From positions 1 to 64,000 of the forward strand of contig URAK01000011.1 in NCBI GenBank assembly GCA_900545705.1: a stretch of 64,000 bases of DNA, given 5' to 3'. The notes beneath the pieces were generated by a model that was not told where the DNA came from, searched no databases, and worked only from the letters and a program-made list of their open reading frames with translations. Source of the DNA: an uncultured Opitutales bacterium. Lineage in GTDB: Bacteria > Verrucomicrobiota > Verrucomicrobiia > Opitutales > Intestinicryptomonadaceae. This document shows, piece after piece, positions 55,713-64,000 of this stretch; the first letter of the stretch is position 1, and each line of letters starts with the position of its first letter. A program made the translations under genes and the position numbers.

Positions 55713-56766
55713 ACACGCTGTTGCCAAGCCCAATCACAAATGTGGACGATATTAGAACAAGTATCCCTAGCCACAACACAGTTTTTGTCAACGCGCTCGT
55801 GCCCTTCCATTCGCGCAATGCAAGAGCCCACAACGCCGCAAATATTATTATAAAAGACATGTGCAGCGACCAGCTTGAAAAGTCGTATTCCTTCCCAAGT
55901 TGCGTAGTTCCCATTCCGTAAAAGAAGAATTGGCCATACCAGCAAACGCCAGCCATCGCGCAAAGAATAAAATTGGCTATCCCCAAGCGCGCACCCGCAG
56001 AAACTATATCCCCCGCGCTTTTGTTCTTTACGAGCATGTAGCCGCAAATTAAAAGATTGCTTATAAAGCCACCCCAAAGAGTCACGACGAGTACAGCGTT
56101 GTTCTTAAAAAACTCAGCGGAATCGGGCGCAAGCGCTCCGGTATCCACCGCAATGGCTTTTGCGACCTCCGCAATCGGAGAGCCTATTGAGAGGGAAAAC
56201 GAGAATCCCGCGCTGAACAGCCCGCAGAAAACCGCAACTGCCAATCCCTTTTTAAGATTGAATTCCGGGAGCGAATCCACGCGCGCGCACTCGCGCTCTT
56301 TCATCACCCCCGCAAGCCCGTTTATGATTATCCCCAAGACGCCTATTACCACGCCGGTCATAACGATTAACCCTCCGGTCGTGGTAAAAATATCGAGAAA
56401 AGTTCCCGAGACAATCGGCGGAATGAGCGTCCCGAAAATCGCGCATGTTCCGAGCGCGACGGCGACTCCGAGCCCCAGCCCGAGATACCGCATAGTCAGC
56501 CCGTACGCGACATTCCCGAAGCCCCACATTCCGCCAAATAGGGCAGTGAGCAGAAGTATGTGGCCATCTGTCTGCGCAATAGCCTGCGGCCATGACGGCA
56601 TCGTTATCGTGGCGACTATCATTGGAGTCAGGAGCCACGCGACAATTCCCATGGCAATCCACGCCACTTCCCAACGCCATTTTTTTACGAACTTAATCGG
56701 TACGTAAAACGACGCCGACGCGAAACCGCCTATCCCATGGAGAAAAACACCGAGCAATGGATTCAT
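55711..56766 (-). CDS. rhaT: L-rhamnose:proton symporter RhaT
   Basis: A 351-aa, ten-helix transporter of the RhaT family (MNPLLGVFLHGIGGFASASFYVPIKFVKKWRWE at the N terminus is distinctive, and QFFFYGMGTTQLG occurs near the C terminus). It imports L-rhamnose with a proton. It starts 2 bp after the rhaA stop, so the two are co-transcribed. The last codons overlap the 31-bp repeat. Confidence 0.92.
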   Translation of the reverse strand: MNPLLGVFLHGIGGFASASFYVPIKFVKKWRWEVAWIAMGIVAWLLTPMIVATITMPSWPQAIAQTDGHILLLTALFGGMWGFGNVAYGLTMRYLGLGLGVAVALGTCAIFGTLIPPIVSGTFLDIFTTTGGLIVMTGVVIGVLGIIINGLAGVMKERECARVDSLPEFNLKKGLAVAVFCGLFSAGFSFSLSIGSPIAEVAKAIAVDTGALAPDSAEFFKNNAVLVVTLWGGFISNLLICGYMLVKNKSAGDIVSAGARLGIANFILCAMAGVCWYGQFFFYGMGTTQLGKEYDFSSWSLHMSFIIIFAALWALALREWKGTSALTKTVLWLGILVLISSTFVIGLGNSV

Positions 56767-56768
56767 TT

Positions 56769-58022
56769 TTATTTACGCTTCATGATTACGCCGCGCTCGT
56801 ACTTTTTAACGGAGTCGAGCATTTTAATCCCGCACGGAACGCCAGCGCGCTTGCAGTATTCCGCCCAGACGTCGCCCGACGGCAGATTTTGGGACTCCTC
56901 GACAAGCGCCAAGCGCCTTCCGTAATCTCCGGAATTTTCCGCCGAGCGCAACATCGCAAGCGGGTCGAGAAGCGCCAAAAGCAGACTCTTGCGCGCCGCC
57001 CTCATGCCTATCGCCCAAGCAAATATTCTATTTATGCTCGCATCGAAGAAGTCCATGCCAATGTGGACTCTCGAAAGGCCTCCGCAGCGGACGACTTCGC
57101 GCATTGCCGCAACAGTCGGGTCGTCCGAGACTACGACATGGTCGCTGTCCCAGCGCACTCCGCGCGAGACGTGCAGCAGCAGTTCAGGCACGAACATCAG
57201 CATTGATGAAATTTTATCGGCGATTGTTTCCGTCGGGTGGAAGTGCCCCGAATCGAGAGTGAGTATAAGGCCGTTTTTGACCGCATAGCCCATGAAAAAT
57301 TCGTGGGAACCCACGACATAGCTTTCGCTGCCTATGCCAAAGAGCTTGCTCTCGACGGCGTCGCGCGCGTACTTCTTCGAAATTTTTACTGAAAATATTT
57401 CGTCGAGAGAGTCCGCCATGCGCTCGCGTGGCGAAAGTCTGTCGGCGGGGAAATCCTTCATTCCGTCCGGCATCCAGAAATTTGTTATGACTGTGTCAGA
57501 CAGGGCCTTGCCTATTTTTTCCGCTATTTTTCGGCAAGCAATCGCGTGGGCTATCCAAAATTTGCGGACAGACTTGTCGGCGCTTGAGAGCGTGAACCCG
57601 TCCGCCGCAAGCGGGTGTGAGAAAAATGTCGGGTTGAAATCGATGCCCATTTTGCGTGCTTTGCACCAATCCGCCCAGCCCTTAAAGTTGTCGAAGGAAA
57701 TTTCGTCGCGGTCGACTTTCTTCCCGAAAAATTCGCCGTATATGGCATGCAGGTTTATGCGCGTCTTGCCGGGAATATATTTTAGGGCTTCATCTATATC
57801 GGCCCTCAGCTCGTCCACGCTACGGGCTTTGCCGGGAAAATTTCCGGTCGCCTGTATGCCGCCGCAACCCAATGTCGCGTCGGGAGTCTCAAACCCGCCG
57901 ACGTCGTCGCCCTGCCAGCAGTGCATTGAAAGCGGTATTTTGTCGAGTACCTCCATCGCCTTTTCGGTGTCTACACCAAAATCGGCGTATATCTGTTTTG
58001 CAGTATTATAACTTGATGCCAT
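56769..58022 (-). CDS. rhaA: L-rhamnose isomerase
   Basis: A 417-aa isomerase that converts L-rhamnose to L-rhamnulose, metal-dependent. LSMHCWQGDDVGGFE (31-45), TGNFPGKAR, FNPTFFSHPLAADGFTLS, LTLDSGHFHPTETI and WDSDHVVV contain the metal and substrate ligands of the RhaA family. rhaT follows directly. The kinase (rhaB) and aldolase (rhaD) are not in the window, so the pathway must be completed elsewhere. Confidence 0.95.
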   Translation of the reverse strand: MASSYNTAKQIYADFGVDTEKAMEVLDKIPLSMHCWQGDDVGGFETPDATLGCGGIQATGNFPGKARSVDELRADIDEALKYIPGKTRINLHAIYGEFFGKKVDRDEISFDNFKGWADWCKARKMGIDFNPTFFSHPLAADGFTLSSADKSVRKFWIAHAIACRKIAEKIGKALSDTVITNFWMPDGMKDFPADRLSPRERMADSLDEIFSVKISKKYARDAVESKLFGIGSESYVVGSHEFFMGYAVKNGLILTLDSGHFHPTETIADKISSMLMFVPELLLHVSRGVRWDSDHVVVSDDPTVAAMREVVRCGGLSRVHIGMDFFDASINRIFAWAIGMRAARKSLLLALLDPLAMLRSAENSGDYGRRLALVEESQNLPSGDVWAEYCKRAGVPCGIKMLDSVKKYERGVIMKRK

Positions 58023-58198
58023 ATGAAACCATATTTGTTTTATTTTGTTTTATTTTCAAGTTTTTTTTGATTTTCTTTGAAACAAAAAGAAAACCCAAGC
58101 AATCAAAGAAAATTTAGCTAAAAAAAAATATTGTATTTTGTTAGTTTTTCTTTAGAGTTAAAAATAATAAGATGTAGTCTTTGCACATAAAGGAATCT
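58023..58198. promoter_or_regulatory. Divergent control region with 11-bp inverted repeat
   Basis: Separates rhaA (-) from glycerate kinase (+). ATTTTCTTTGA at 58070-58080 and TCAAAGAAAAT at 58103-58113 form a perfect inverted repeat with a 22-bp spacer; a TTGTTTTATT direct repeat lies near 58035-58055. AAAGGA at 58189-58194 is a good Shine-Dalgarno for the ATG at 58199, which decides that start. Operator function is inferred. Confidence 0.5.
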
Positions 58199-59332
58199 AT
58201 GAAAAAACCTTTAAACTTTTTAGTTGCCCCTGATAAATTTCGCGGCTCTCTCTCCGCGGCACAAGCATCGCATGCAATAAGAATGGGGATATCCTCCGCT
58301 ATCCCAAACGCGACAATCACCGAATTCTCGCTGACCGACGGCGGCGACAGCTTCGTCGACACCGTCGCAAAAGTTAAAAAAGGCGCAAAAGTAATAAGGC
58401 TAAAAACAATAGACCCAACCGGCCAAACTTTGACCGCCAAGTGCGCACTGCTCGACGACGAAACGGCTCTCGTAGGGCTCACCGAAGCTTCTGGGATAAA
58501 CCTCATATCGGAATCTGACCGCAACCCAGCAACTCTTACAAACATCGGCTCAGGTAACATTCTTGCAAAGCTTGTGGAGCGGGGATATAAAACGATAATT
58601 GTCGGCGTCGGCGGAAGCGCGACAAACGACGGGGGAATCGGCCTTCTAATACCGCTCGGATTTAAGTTTTTGGACGAAAAGGGCCAGCCGATAGAACCAA
58701 ACGGAAGGGGACTTGCAAAACTCGCAGAGATAGTCCCTCCGGAAAATCCCATACCTGCGCGCTTCATAGCCGCAACCGATGTAGACATTCCGCTCCTCGG
58801 CGAGCACGGCGCGGCGCTGCAATTCGCGCGCCAAAAGGGAGCAAACGACTCCGAAATAAAAGAGCTCGAAGCAAATATGAAGCGCCTTACGGAAATTTCC
58901 CAAAAATGCCTCGGCAAAAGCCTGCATGAATCCCCCGGATCTGGCTCGGCGGGAGGCTGCGGATACGGGTTGATAAACTTTCTCGGAGCAAAGAGAGTCA
59001 GCGGATTTGAGCTTTTCGCAGAATATGCGAACCTCGACAAGTTTGTGAAAGAATGCAATGTGCTTGTGACAGGCGAAGGCAAGTTTGACAAGACCGACTC
59101 GCAAGGCAAAGGACCGTATCTGCTCGCAAAAATGGCTGAAAAGCATAAAAAGCACATATGGATTTTATGCGGTACGTCCGACGTATCGGAGAAGGATTTA
59201 GAGGAAATGAAGCTCTCCGACGTGAAAATCGGGGAAATTGTAAAAATTGCCCCTAATATAATAGAGGCGAACAACCGAGCCGCGAAATTCCTCGCCGCAA
59301 TAGCGCGCGACTTTGCGCTTGAAATGCTCTAA
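58199..59332 (+). CDS. garK: Glycerate kinase (GarK/GlxK type)
   Basis: A 377-aa type I glycerate kinase that phosphorylates glycerate to 2-phosphoglycerate with ATP. MKKPLNFLVAPDKFRGSLSA, LTDGGDSF, GVGGSATNDGGIG and the C-terminal VTGEGKFDKTDSQGKGP are family hallmarks. The start is taken at the ATG at 58199; an in-frame TTG six codons earlier is less likely because of the RBS. Glycerate may come from lactaldehyde- or galactarate-type sugar breakdown; linkage to rhamnose use is only positional. Confidence 0.93.
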   Translation: MKKPLNFLVAPDKFRGSLSAAQASHAIRMGISSAIPNATITEFSLTDGGDSFVDTVAKVKKGAKVIRLKTIDPTGQTLTAKCALLDDETALVGLTEASGINLISESDRNPATLTNIGSGNILAKLVERGYKTIIVGVGGSATNDGGIGLLIPLGFKFLDEKGQPIEPNGRGLAKLAEIVPPENPIPARFIAATDVDIPLLGEHGAALQFARQKGANDSEIKELEANMKRLTEISQKCLGKSLHESPGSGSAGGCGYGLINFLGAKRVSGFELFAEYANLDKFVKECNVLVTGEGKFDKTDSQGKGPYLLAKMAEKHKKHIWILCGTSDVSEKDLEEMKLSDVKIGEIVKIAPNIIEANNRAAKFLAAIARDFALEML

Positions 59333-59377
59333 CTTGCCGTAAAAAACTTTCAGAACAAATATTCCTGATATAAACTA

Positions 59378-59409
59378 GCGCCCGCAAATTGTATGCGGGC
59401 GCACTTTTT
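59378..59409 (+). terminator. Rho-independent terminator of glycerate kinase
   Basis: Perfect 9-bp stem GCGCCCGCA/TGCGGGCGC (59378-59386 with 59394-59402), 7-nt loop, then TTTTT at 59405-59409. Confidence 0.9.
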
Positions 59410-59901
59410 CATGATTATTCCCAAAAAACTTTTAGTTTTCAGACTACCATAGAATGCATCTAAAAAGCACGGGCATTTATTTAAAAAATTTTTTGAGATT
59501 CACCCAGTTGCCCCCTCCCTGCCCTGTGAAAATATTTTAATAATACATTAGCCCTTCTCTATTTGACTATTACTATCCATTCGCCTTGCGCCAAACGCTA
59601 TTTTTTGCAATCGTTTGTTCCCCTTCCGAAATGGGTAAGCAGCGGAGCTATTGCCTAGTTTGCCGGCATTGTAAAGCCTTTCACAAGTTTTTTTGAAAAA
59701 AATTCTCCAGATTTTTTAATGAAGTCCGCATTTTTTGATTTTTTGGCAATCCCCTTCCGAATTCATACCCAGATTTGAGCGGCGCGCATTGCCCAAACGA
59801 CAAAATTTCCACCCTCCGCTGCGCCAAACTTTCGCCGTTTTCAGAGCGCAACGGCAATCGATTCTTGACTAAAACATCCAAGATTATTTACTGCCTATTT
59901 T
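59410..59901. other. Intergenic region upstream of proC
   Basis: About 490 bases with no supportable gene. A CCCCTTCCGAA undecamer occurs twice (about 59621 and 59751). A TTGACT at 59865-59870 could be a -35 box for proC, but no -10 has the right spacing. Confidence 0.4.
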
Positions 59902-60702
59902 ATGAAAAAATTTGGATTTATAGGCGCCGGCAAAATGGCGGGCGCCATAGTTCGCGGAATGATATCATCAGGCGCCGTAAAGCCGTGCGAAATAATTTGC
60001 GCCTGCGGCAATGACGACACCGGCAAAAATCTATCTGAACAAACGGGTATTTCGCTCGCTAAAAATATAGAGCAACTGCTTTCTTCGGCGGAAATTATAG
60101 TCGCAGCCTGCAAGCCGCAGCAGCTCGCGCAAGTCGCCGAAGCAGCGGCGGGAGCGCGCGCGAGCCTCTTGATTTCAATCCTCGCGGGAACCACGATTGC
60201 GCGCCTGCGCGAATGTTTCTCTCACGTAGGCAAAATAGTCAGGGTAATGCCGAATATGCCGGCGCAAATATCGCAGGGCATTTCCTGCTTCGCACCGGAA
60301 TCCGAGCTTTCCGATAAAGAGCTAAAAGCTGTGGAAACAGTGCTTGGCTCCATCGGAGAATACATGCAGACCGACGAAAATAAGCTCGATGCGGTGACTG
60401 CCCTATCCGGAAGCGGACCGGGATACCTTTTTGAGTTCGCGGCCGCGCTCATTGAAGGCGCAAAAAATATCGGATTTACCGAAGAGGAAGCAAAAAAGCT
60501 TACTGATAAGACTCTGCTAGGCTCTGCAATGCTGTTGTGCCAATCGCCTCTTAGCGCCGACGAACTGAGAATTGCCGTCTCAAGCCCGGGCGGAACGACT
60601 CTCGCAGCCCTCGACGTATTTGAGAAAAACGGTTTCCGCAAGACTGTTTCCGATGCGCTTAAAGCAGCCCAAGAGCGTTCAAGGCAACTTTCGAAACTCT
60701 AA
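59902..60702 (+). CDS. proC: Pyrroline-5-carboxylate reductase
   Basis: A 266-aa NADPH-dependent reductase that makes L-proline from pyrroline-5-carboxylate. FGFIGAGKMAGAIVRGM is the N-terminal Rossmann motif; ALSGSGPGYLFEFAAALIEGA and SSPGGTTLAALDVFEKNG are the catalytic and C-terminal motifs. Length is standard. It stands alone and has no visible Shine-Dalgarno. Confidence 0.96.
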   Translation: MKKFGFIGAGKMAGAIVRGMISSGAVKPCEIICACGNDDTGKNLSEQTGISLAKNIEQLLSSAEIIVAACKPQQLAQVAEAAAGARASLLISILAGTTIARLRECFSHVGKIVRVMPNMPAQISQGISCFAPESELSDKELKAVETVLGSIGEYMQTDENKLDAVTALSGSGPGYLFEFAAALIEGAKNIGFTEEEAKKLTDKTLLGSAMLLCQSPLSADELRIAVSSPGGTTLAALDVFEKNGFRKTVSDALKAAQERSRQLSKL

Positions 60703-60812
60703 AAAAAAACTAAAATTATTCCCAAAAAAAGAATCAAAATACTTGACTTTTTATAAAAACACTGACAGCCTATAAACAACAACAGTTCAATTCGACACTT
60801 AAAATAATTGAT

Positions 60813-61286
60813 ATGAAAAAACTACTTTTAACCCCTGTTCTTGCAGTTATCCTTTCCGCTTGCACCTTCACCGAAGATGTCGCGGTTTCTTCAATGCCCG
60901 AAGGCGCTAATGTTTTTGTCAACAATGAACTCGTGGGGCAAACTCCCACAACTATCAGCCTAAAAACAGATGGGGTTTACGATATCAAGCTCGTTAAAAA
61001 GGGCTATAAGGATATCAATATGAATGTCGCAACTGTTAAGGAAAATCCATTCGTAAAGTTTGGTCCCCTTGTAGATGCGGGCTATTACAAAACGTTTGAA
61101 CCTTCCTGCATAGACCAAAGCCTCAAACCGGCTTTCCTCCCCGACTCAATCGGCAATGACCCCTTCGGCGAACTCAGCAAGTCTATCGCAAAGGCTGACG
61201 AAATGCGCAAGAGCGGAGAAATCTCTCCCGAAGAACATTCTTACATGATCCTTGCCATTACCGAGTTCTTCACTAAGAAACAATAA
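60813..61286 (+). CDS. PEGA-domain lipoprotein
   Basis: A 157-aa lipoprotein with lipobox LSAC (Cys16 or so) and a PEGA domain (residues about 24-75: AVSSMPEGANVFVNNELVGQTPTTISL, then KLVKKGYKD). PEGA domains are small surface beta modules found near S-layer or envelope proteins. The C-terminal part is helical and charged. It stands alone and a terminator follows. Confidence 0.8.
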   Translation: MKKLLLTPVLAVILSACTFTEDVAVSSMPEGANVFVNNELVGQTPTTISLKTDGVYDIKLVKKGYKDINMNVATVKENPFVKFGPLVDAGYYKTFEPSCIDQSLKPAFLPDSIGNDPFGELSKSIAKADEMRKSGEISPEEHSYMILAITEFFTKKQ

Positions 61287-61301
61287 ATTAAGAGACTTTT
61301 T

Positions 61302-61328
61302 GGCGGCTTTCGGGCCGCCTTTTTTTTT
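61302..61328 (+). terminator. Rho-independent terminator of the PEGA gene
   Basis: Perfect 6-bp stem GGCGGC/GCCGCC (61302-61307 with 61314-61319), loop TTTCGG, nine T residues behind. Confidence 0.9.
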
Positions 61329-61477
61329 GTTTGTATTTATTTCTTTTCTAATAAGTGCCCGCGCAAACCACGCCAATGGCAGTCGAAAATAAATTGAATC
61401 TACATTTGGGCTTGGAATTTTGCCGCTTAACTACATAATATTTGTAGGATTTATATCGAACACATACAGTTGTCGTA

Positions 61478-63106
61478 ATGAAAATAAAAATAATTACCTT
61501 TTTATTTTTAACATTCTGTGCGTGTATATTGCGCGGAAGTGTAATTCCATATGAATTGGGGGACGGCGCGCTCGCAGAAAATGTCCGCATATTTAATTCG
61601 GACGACACAGAACTTTATAAGAATAAAATCCCCAATTCGGAAGCTGAGAAATTTATGCTAAAAAATGTTCCCCGCTTCGATTGTCCGGACGGATTAATTG
61701 AAAAAGTCTATTACTTCCGGTGGTGGACATTCCGAAAACATTTGCGCAAAACAGAATCGGACGGCTGGGTCATTACAGAATTTATGCCAGACGTTTCATG
61801 GGCAGGAAAACACAATACCATATCATGCGCCAGCGCTCACCATATGAGGGAAGCGCGATGGTTGCGCAACGAAAATATCGCAAAAGACTACGCGACTTTC
61901 TGGTGTTTTTCGTCTGACAAACCACGCGCGTACTCTTCTTGGTTTGCAACCTCCGCTCTCGAAATTTACGCCAGCACAGGCGACATTGAATTTATAAAGC
62001 GCCTGTATCCAAAATTGAAGGAAAACTACGCCGCATGGCGCAAGAGCAATTTTGACAAATCAAAAGGCCTTTTCTGGACGACTGACCTCGCAGATGGCAT
62101 GGAATTGTCGGCATCGGGCTCGCTGCATCCATTTTGGAAGGGATACCGCGCCACTATAAACAGCTACATGTATGCTGAATGCAAATCCCTTTCAAAAATC
62201 GCCAATATGCTTGGCTTTAAGAAAGAATCCGAGCTGTATGCCAATGAGTCGCTAATGTTAAAAAACAATATAAATACTCTGCTCTGGGACGACAGCGCAA
62301 AATTCTATAAAGTTCTCCCCAAAAGCGGAGACGCCACAATATTCTCGCCCCACCGCGAACTCCACGGCTACACCCCGTGGTACTTTAATATCGCCCCACA
62401 GCAATACGCGCAAGCTTGGCTTCAAGTTAAAGATGAAAATGGATTCAAAGCCCCACTCGGCCTCACAACTCTCGAGCGGCGCAGCCGCCTGTTCAGCGTA
62501 AACTACGTCGGCCACGAATGCCAATGGAACGGCCCCGTATGGCCATACTCGACCTCGATAACAATTTCCGCAATGGCAAATTTCATACGTAGCAATCCTC
62601 CAAAAATACTCGATAAATCCGATTTTTTCGACGCTCTAAAAACATACGCAGCTTCCCATAAAAGAACGCGCGAAGACGGTAAAACCGTCTTTTGGATAGA
62701 CGAAAACATAAACCCCTTTAACGGAGACTGGATTTCGCGCACAAGATTGAAGAAGTGGAAAAACGGGACATGGGACGAAGAATTTGTCGAACGCGGCAAA
62801 GACTACAACCACTCCACCTTCGCCGATCTAATTATAAACGGACTTGTCGGCATACAGCCGCAGCTTGGCGGAGACTTGCTAATAGAGCCTCTCGCGCCCG
62901 ATTCATGGGACTATTTTGCCTTGGACAATATTCCATATAGGGGAAAGCTCATATCAGTCTTATGGGACAAAGACGGTTCGCGCTATGGTAAAGGAGCCGG
63001 CTTTGCGGTATTTTCCGACGGGGTGGAAATCGCCCGCACAGACATTCCCTGCAAGCTAAAAATACGCTTTTCAGACAGTTTGTATACTGGAAACAAAGGC
63101 AATTAG
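61478..63106 (+). CDS. Secreted MGH1/trehalase-like glycoside hydrolase
   Basis: A 542-aa secreted protein (signal about 1-19, a Cys-rich hydrophobic stretch) of the (alpha/alpha)6-barrel GH63/MGH1-like group. Motifs: FDCPDGLIEKVYYFRWWTFRKHL at the start, WTTDLADGMELS, WNGPVWPYSTSITISAMANF (the WNGP-WP block of this clan) and NHSTFADLIINGLVGIQP. Substrates of relatives include alpha-mannosylglycerate, trehalose and oligosaccharides; no specificity can be given. The closing SxWDYF and FSDG region resembles the trailing domain of rhamnosidase-like enzymes. Confidence 0.75.
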   Translation: MKIKIITFLFLTFCACILRGSVIPYELGDGALAENVRIFNSDDTELYKNKIPNSEAEKFMLKNVPRFDCPDGLIEKVYYFRWWTFRKHLRKTESDGWVITEFMPDVSWAGKHNTISCASAHHMREARWLRNENIAKDYATFWCFSSDKPRAYSSWFATSALEIYASTGDIEFIKRLYPKLKENYAAWRKSNFDKSKGLFWTTDLADGMELSASGSLHPFWKGYRATINSYMYAECKSLSKIANMLGFKKESELYANESLMLKNNINTLLWDDSAKFYKVLPKSGDATIFSPHRELHGYTPWYFNIAPQQYAQAWLQVKDENGFKAPLGLTTLERRSRLFSVNYVGHECQWNGPVWPYSTSITISAMANFIRSNPPKILDKSDFFDALKTYAASHKRTREDGKTVFWIDENINPFNGDWISRTRLKKWKNGTWDEEFVERGKDYNHSTFADLIINGLVGIQPQLGGDLLIEPLAPDSWDYFALDNIPYRGKLISVLWDKDGSRYGKGAGFAVFSDGVEIARTDIPCKLKIRFSDSLYTGNKGN

Positions 63107-63206
63107 TTTGTGTAAAAAATTCCTAAGAGATTCACGAGAATTTTTTAAATTGAACGGGCGTAAAACCGCAAAGTTTTTTGCCCCCCACGCAATCTCTCTT
63201 TTATAA
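63107..63206. other. Short intergenic segment
   Basis: No feature I can support between the hydrolase stop and the start-less frame that follows. Confidence 0.4.
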
Positions 63207-63407
63207 ATTTATTTTAAAAATCCCGATAATCGTTTTTACGTCATTTTTTTATTAAAAAAAGATATAGATGATAAAATTTTCAAAAAAATTTCGCAGCAAT
63301 GCGAAAAGATAAATTTTATAGGCGGCAAATACGGATACTTTTATGTTATCCAAGATGCAGACTCTGCAACGCTTGCTAAGAATTTACGCGGATTTATCTC
63401 AAAATAG
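63207..63407 (+). pseudogene. Start-less coding-like frame, probable gene remnant
   Basis: An open frame of 66 codons beginning after a TAA at 63204-63206 and ending at TAG 63405-63407, with no ATG, GTG or TTG. Its translation looks protein-like: hydrophobic strands FYVIFLLKKDIDDKIF and KYGYFYVIQDADSA, ending NLRGFISK. The general look is of a small Cas2/SinR-type ferredoxin-like fold, but that is a weak impression. It is probably the 3' part of a decayed gene, or a gene with an unusual start. Confidence 0.35.
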
Positions 63408-63480
63408 CGCGATAAACATCAAGAGCTCTAATCTCGCGCGAAGGAGAGGAAAAATCCGCCCAATTCAATAAATCTATTTC

Positions 63481-63512
63481 AAAAAAAAGCGGAGACAAAA
63501 TCTCCGCATTTT
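63481..63512. terminator. Bidirectional terminator at the end of the PEP-CTERM gene
   Basis: Perfect 7-bp stem GCGGAGA/TCTCCGC (63489-63495 with 63501-63507), 5-nt loop, A-run before and T-run after. It ends the minus-strand PEP-CTERM gene. Confidence 0.88.
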
Positions 63513-63544
63513 TTAGGCGCGCCTCCGCCCTGCTAACTAAACTA

Positions 63545-64000
63545 CTAGCGCCTCCTGCGGAAAACCGCCATAGACAGCGCTATCGCACCTATTAACACTG
63601 CCAACTCCGCGGGTTCCGGAACAGATGTAAACGATACCTGCAAGACTTTGCCAAGTCCGTCTTCGCCGGCAATCCACTGGAAATCCGCATACGTGTCCAA
63701 ATTCGTGGCATAAAAATCGTCGTTAGCTTCGTCAGCGAAACCTAATGTTTCTCCGTCCACGTATATCAAATCAAACCATTTGTCTTTATCTACGAGACCG
63801 GTTGTATCAAAATTATTGAAATCCATCATAATTTTCCCAACTCCGGATTTCAGAAAATCGCCCTCTATAGTTATAGTCTCAGGCGTCTCATAAGCTATCG
63901 CTTCGTCTGAATTGATAAAACTTATTGCGCCCCCATTCCACTCTGCGGACGATACTGTCATATTTGTTATAGCCCCTATCTTTCCACCGTTAATTGTAAG
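63545..64000 (-). CDS. PEP-CTERM protein, 3' part (partial at window end)
   Basis: Minus-strand frame without a stop up to the window edge; the internal ATG at 63961 is preceded in frame by LTINGGKIGAITN, a beta-helical repeat, so the gene runs beyond 64000. The end is VPEP, then a hydrophobic stretch and FRRRR, a PEP-CTERM sorting signal. It is similar in style to the protein at 10348-11682 (SLTINGGEL). It is probably an exosortase-processed surface protein. Confidence 0.85.
   Translation of the reverse strand, partial: LTINGGKIGAITNMTVSSAEWNGGAISFINSDEAIAYETPETITIEGDFLKSGVGKIMMDFNNFDTTGLVDKDKWFDLIYVDGETLGFADEANDDFYATNLDTYADFQWIAGEDGLGKVLQVSFTSVPEPAELAVLIGAIALSMAVFRRRR

Noticed and set aside
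55574..56077. A 167-codon minus-strand frame with a repeated CRSPQSG peptide
   Set aside because: It lies in another frame of rhaT and the repeated peptide comes from the 31-bp DNA repeat, not from protein evolution.
58141..59274. A 377-codon open frame on the minus strand across glycerate kinase
   Set aside because: It is fully antisense to a well-supported gene and its Ser/Pro-rich translation has no family features.

Overview
The window looks like a chromosomal stretch from a Gram-negative, polysaccharide-degrading bacterium of the Verrucomicrobiota, most likely an Opitutae/Puniceicoccales-type lineage. That is an inference from several signs. There are PEP-CTERM tails (VPEP, hydrophobic stretch, RRR). 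There are lipid A and Lpt export genes (lpxI, an lptF/G homologue). ExbB/ExbD genes, Opitutae-style porins and secreted glycoside hydrolases are present. Most start codons lack a Shine-Dalgarno sequence. I saw no rRNA, tRNA, CRISPR array, transposase or phage gene.

Layout. 1-7.3 kb (+): the tail of a probable PEP-CTERM gene, a tight operon leuS - FecR-like secreted protein - lpxI - sufE, then exbB-exbD-exbD. 7.9-11.7 kb (-): a GH99/WbsX-like protein, a GxDLY/SGNH esterase and a PEP-CTERM surface protein. 12.4-14.1 kb (-): an IscU-like scaffold gene coupled to a GGGtGRT-family gene, a conserved pair of unknown function. 14.7-18.9 kb (-): three tandem DUF4832-type TIM-barrel paralogues, two sharing an almost identical 3' end. 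19.3-23.9 kb (-): purD, lptF/G-like, a LOG-family gene and a TIG-like lipoprotein, with hemW divergent.

25.2-34.6 kb (-): lysC, a 1.3 kb gap with a diverged 70-bp tandem repeat, thrC, cimA, a PlsC-GNAT aminolipid acyltransferase fusion, an NSS-family transporter and a MetS-like small subunit. Several of these overlap or nearly touch, suggesting a threonine/isoleucine and aminolipid/transport block. 34.8-39.2 kb (-): thiS, thiF-like, nif3, aroQ and a UvrD/PcrA helicase. 39.3-44.3 kb (+): a 1661-aa LamG-LamG-GH2 protein whose expected acid/base Glu is replaced by Phe.

44.9-48.8 kb: a degenerate DUF255/YyaL-like protein and rsmE (-), then coaC and a family-4-like UDG (+). 48.9-54.5 kb: a Tat-exported type II sulfide:quinone oxidoreductase, divergent from an OprO/P-like porin and an SsuA/SsuB/SsuC-like ABC importer, possibly a sulfur-acquisition cluster. 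55.7-59.3 kb: rhaT and rhaA (-) divergent from glycerate kinase (+), with an 11-bp inverted repeat between them. 59.9-64 kb: proC, a PEGA lipoprotein, an MGH1-like glycosidase, a start-less gene remnant and the 3' part of another PEP-CTERM gene that runs off the window.

The accessory genes together suggest secreted or surface deconstruction of complex glycans (esterase, GH99-like, DUF4832, GH2, MGH1-like), proton-driven outer-membrane uptake (ExbBD) and rhamnose uptake and isomerisation. The strongest candidates for undescribed biology are the GGGtGRT/IscU-like pair, the exported SQR/porin/ABC cluster, the converted DUF4832 array and the 70-bp repeat array.
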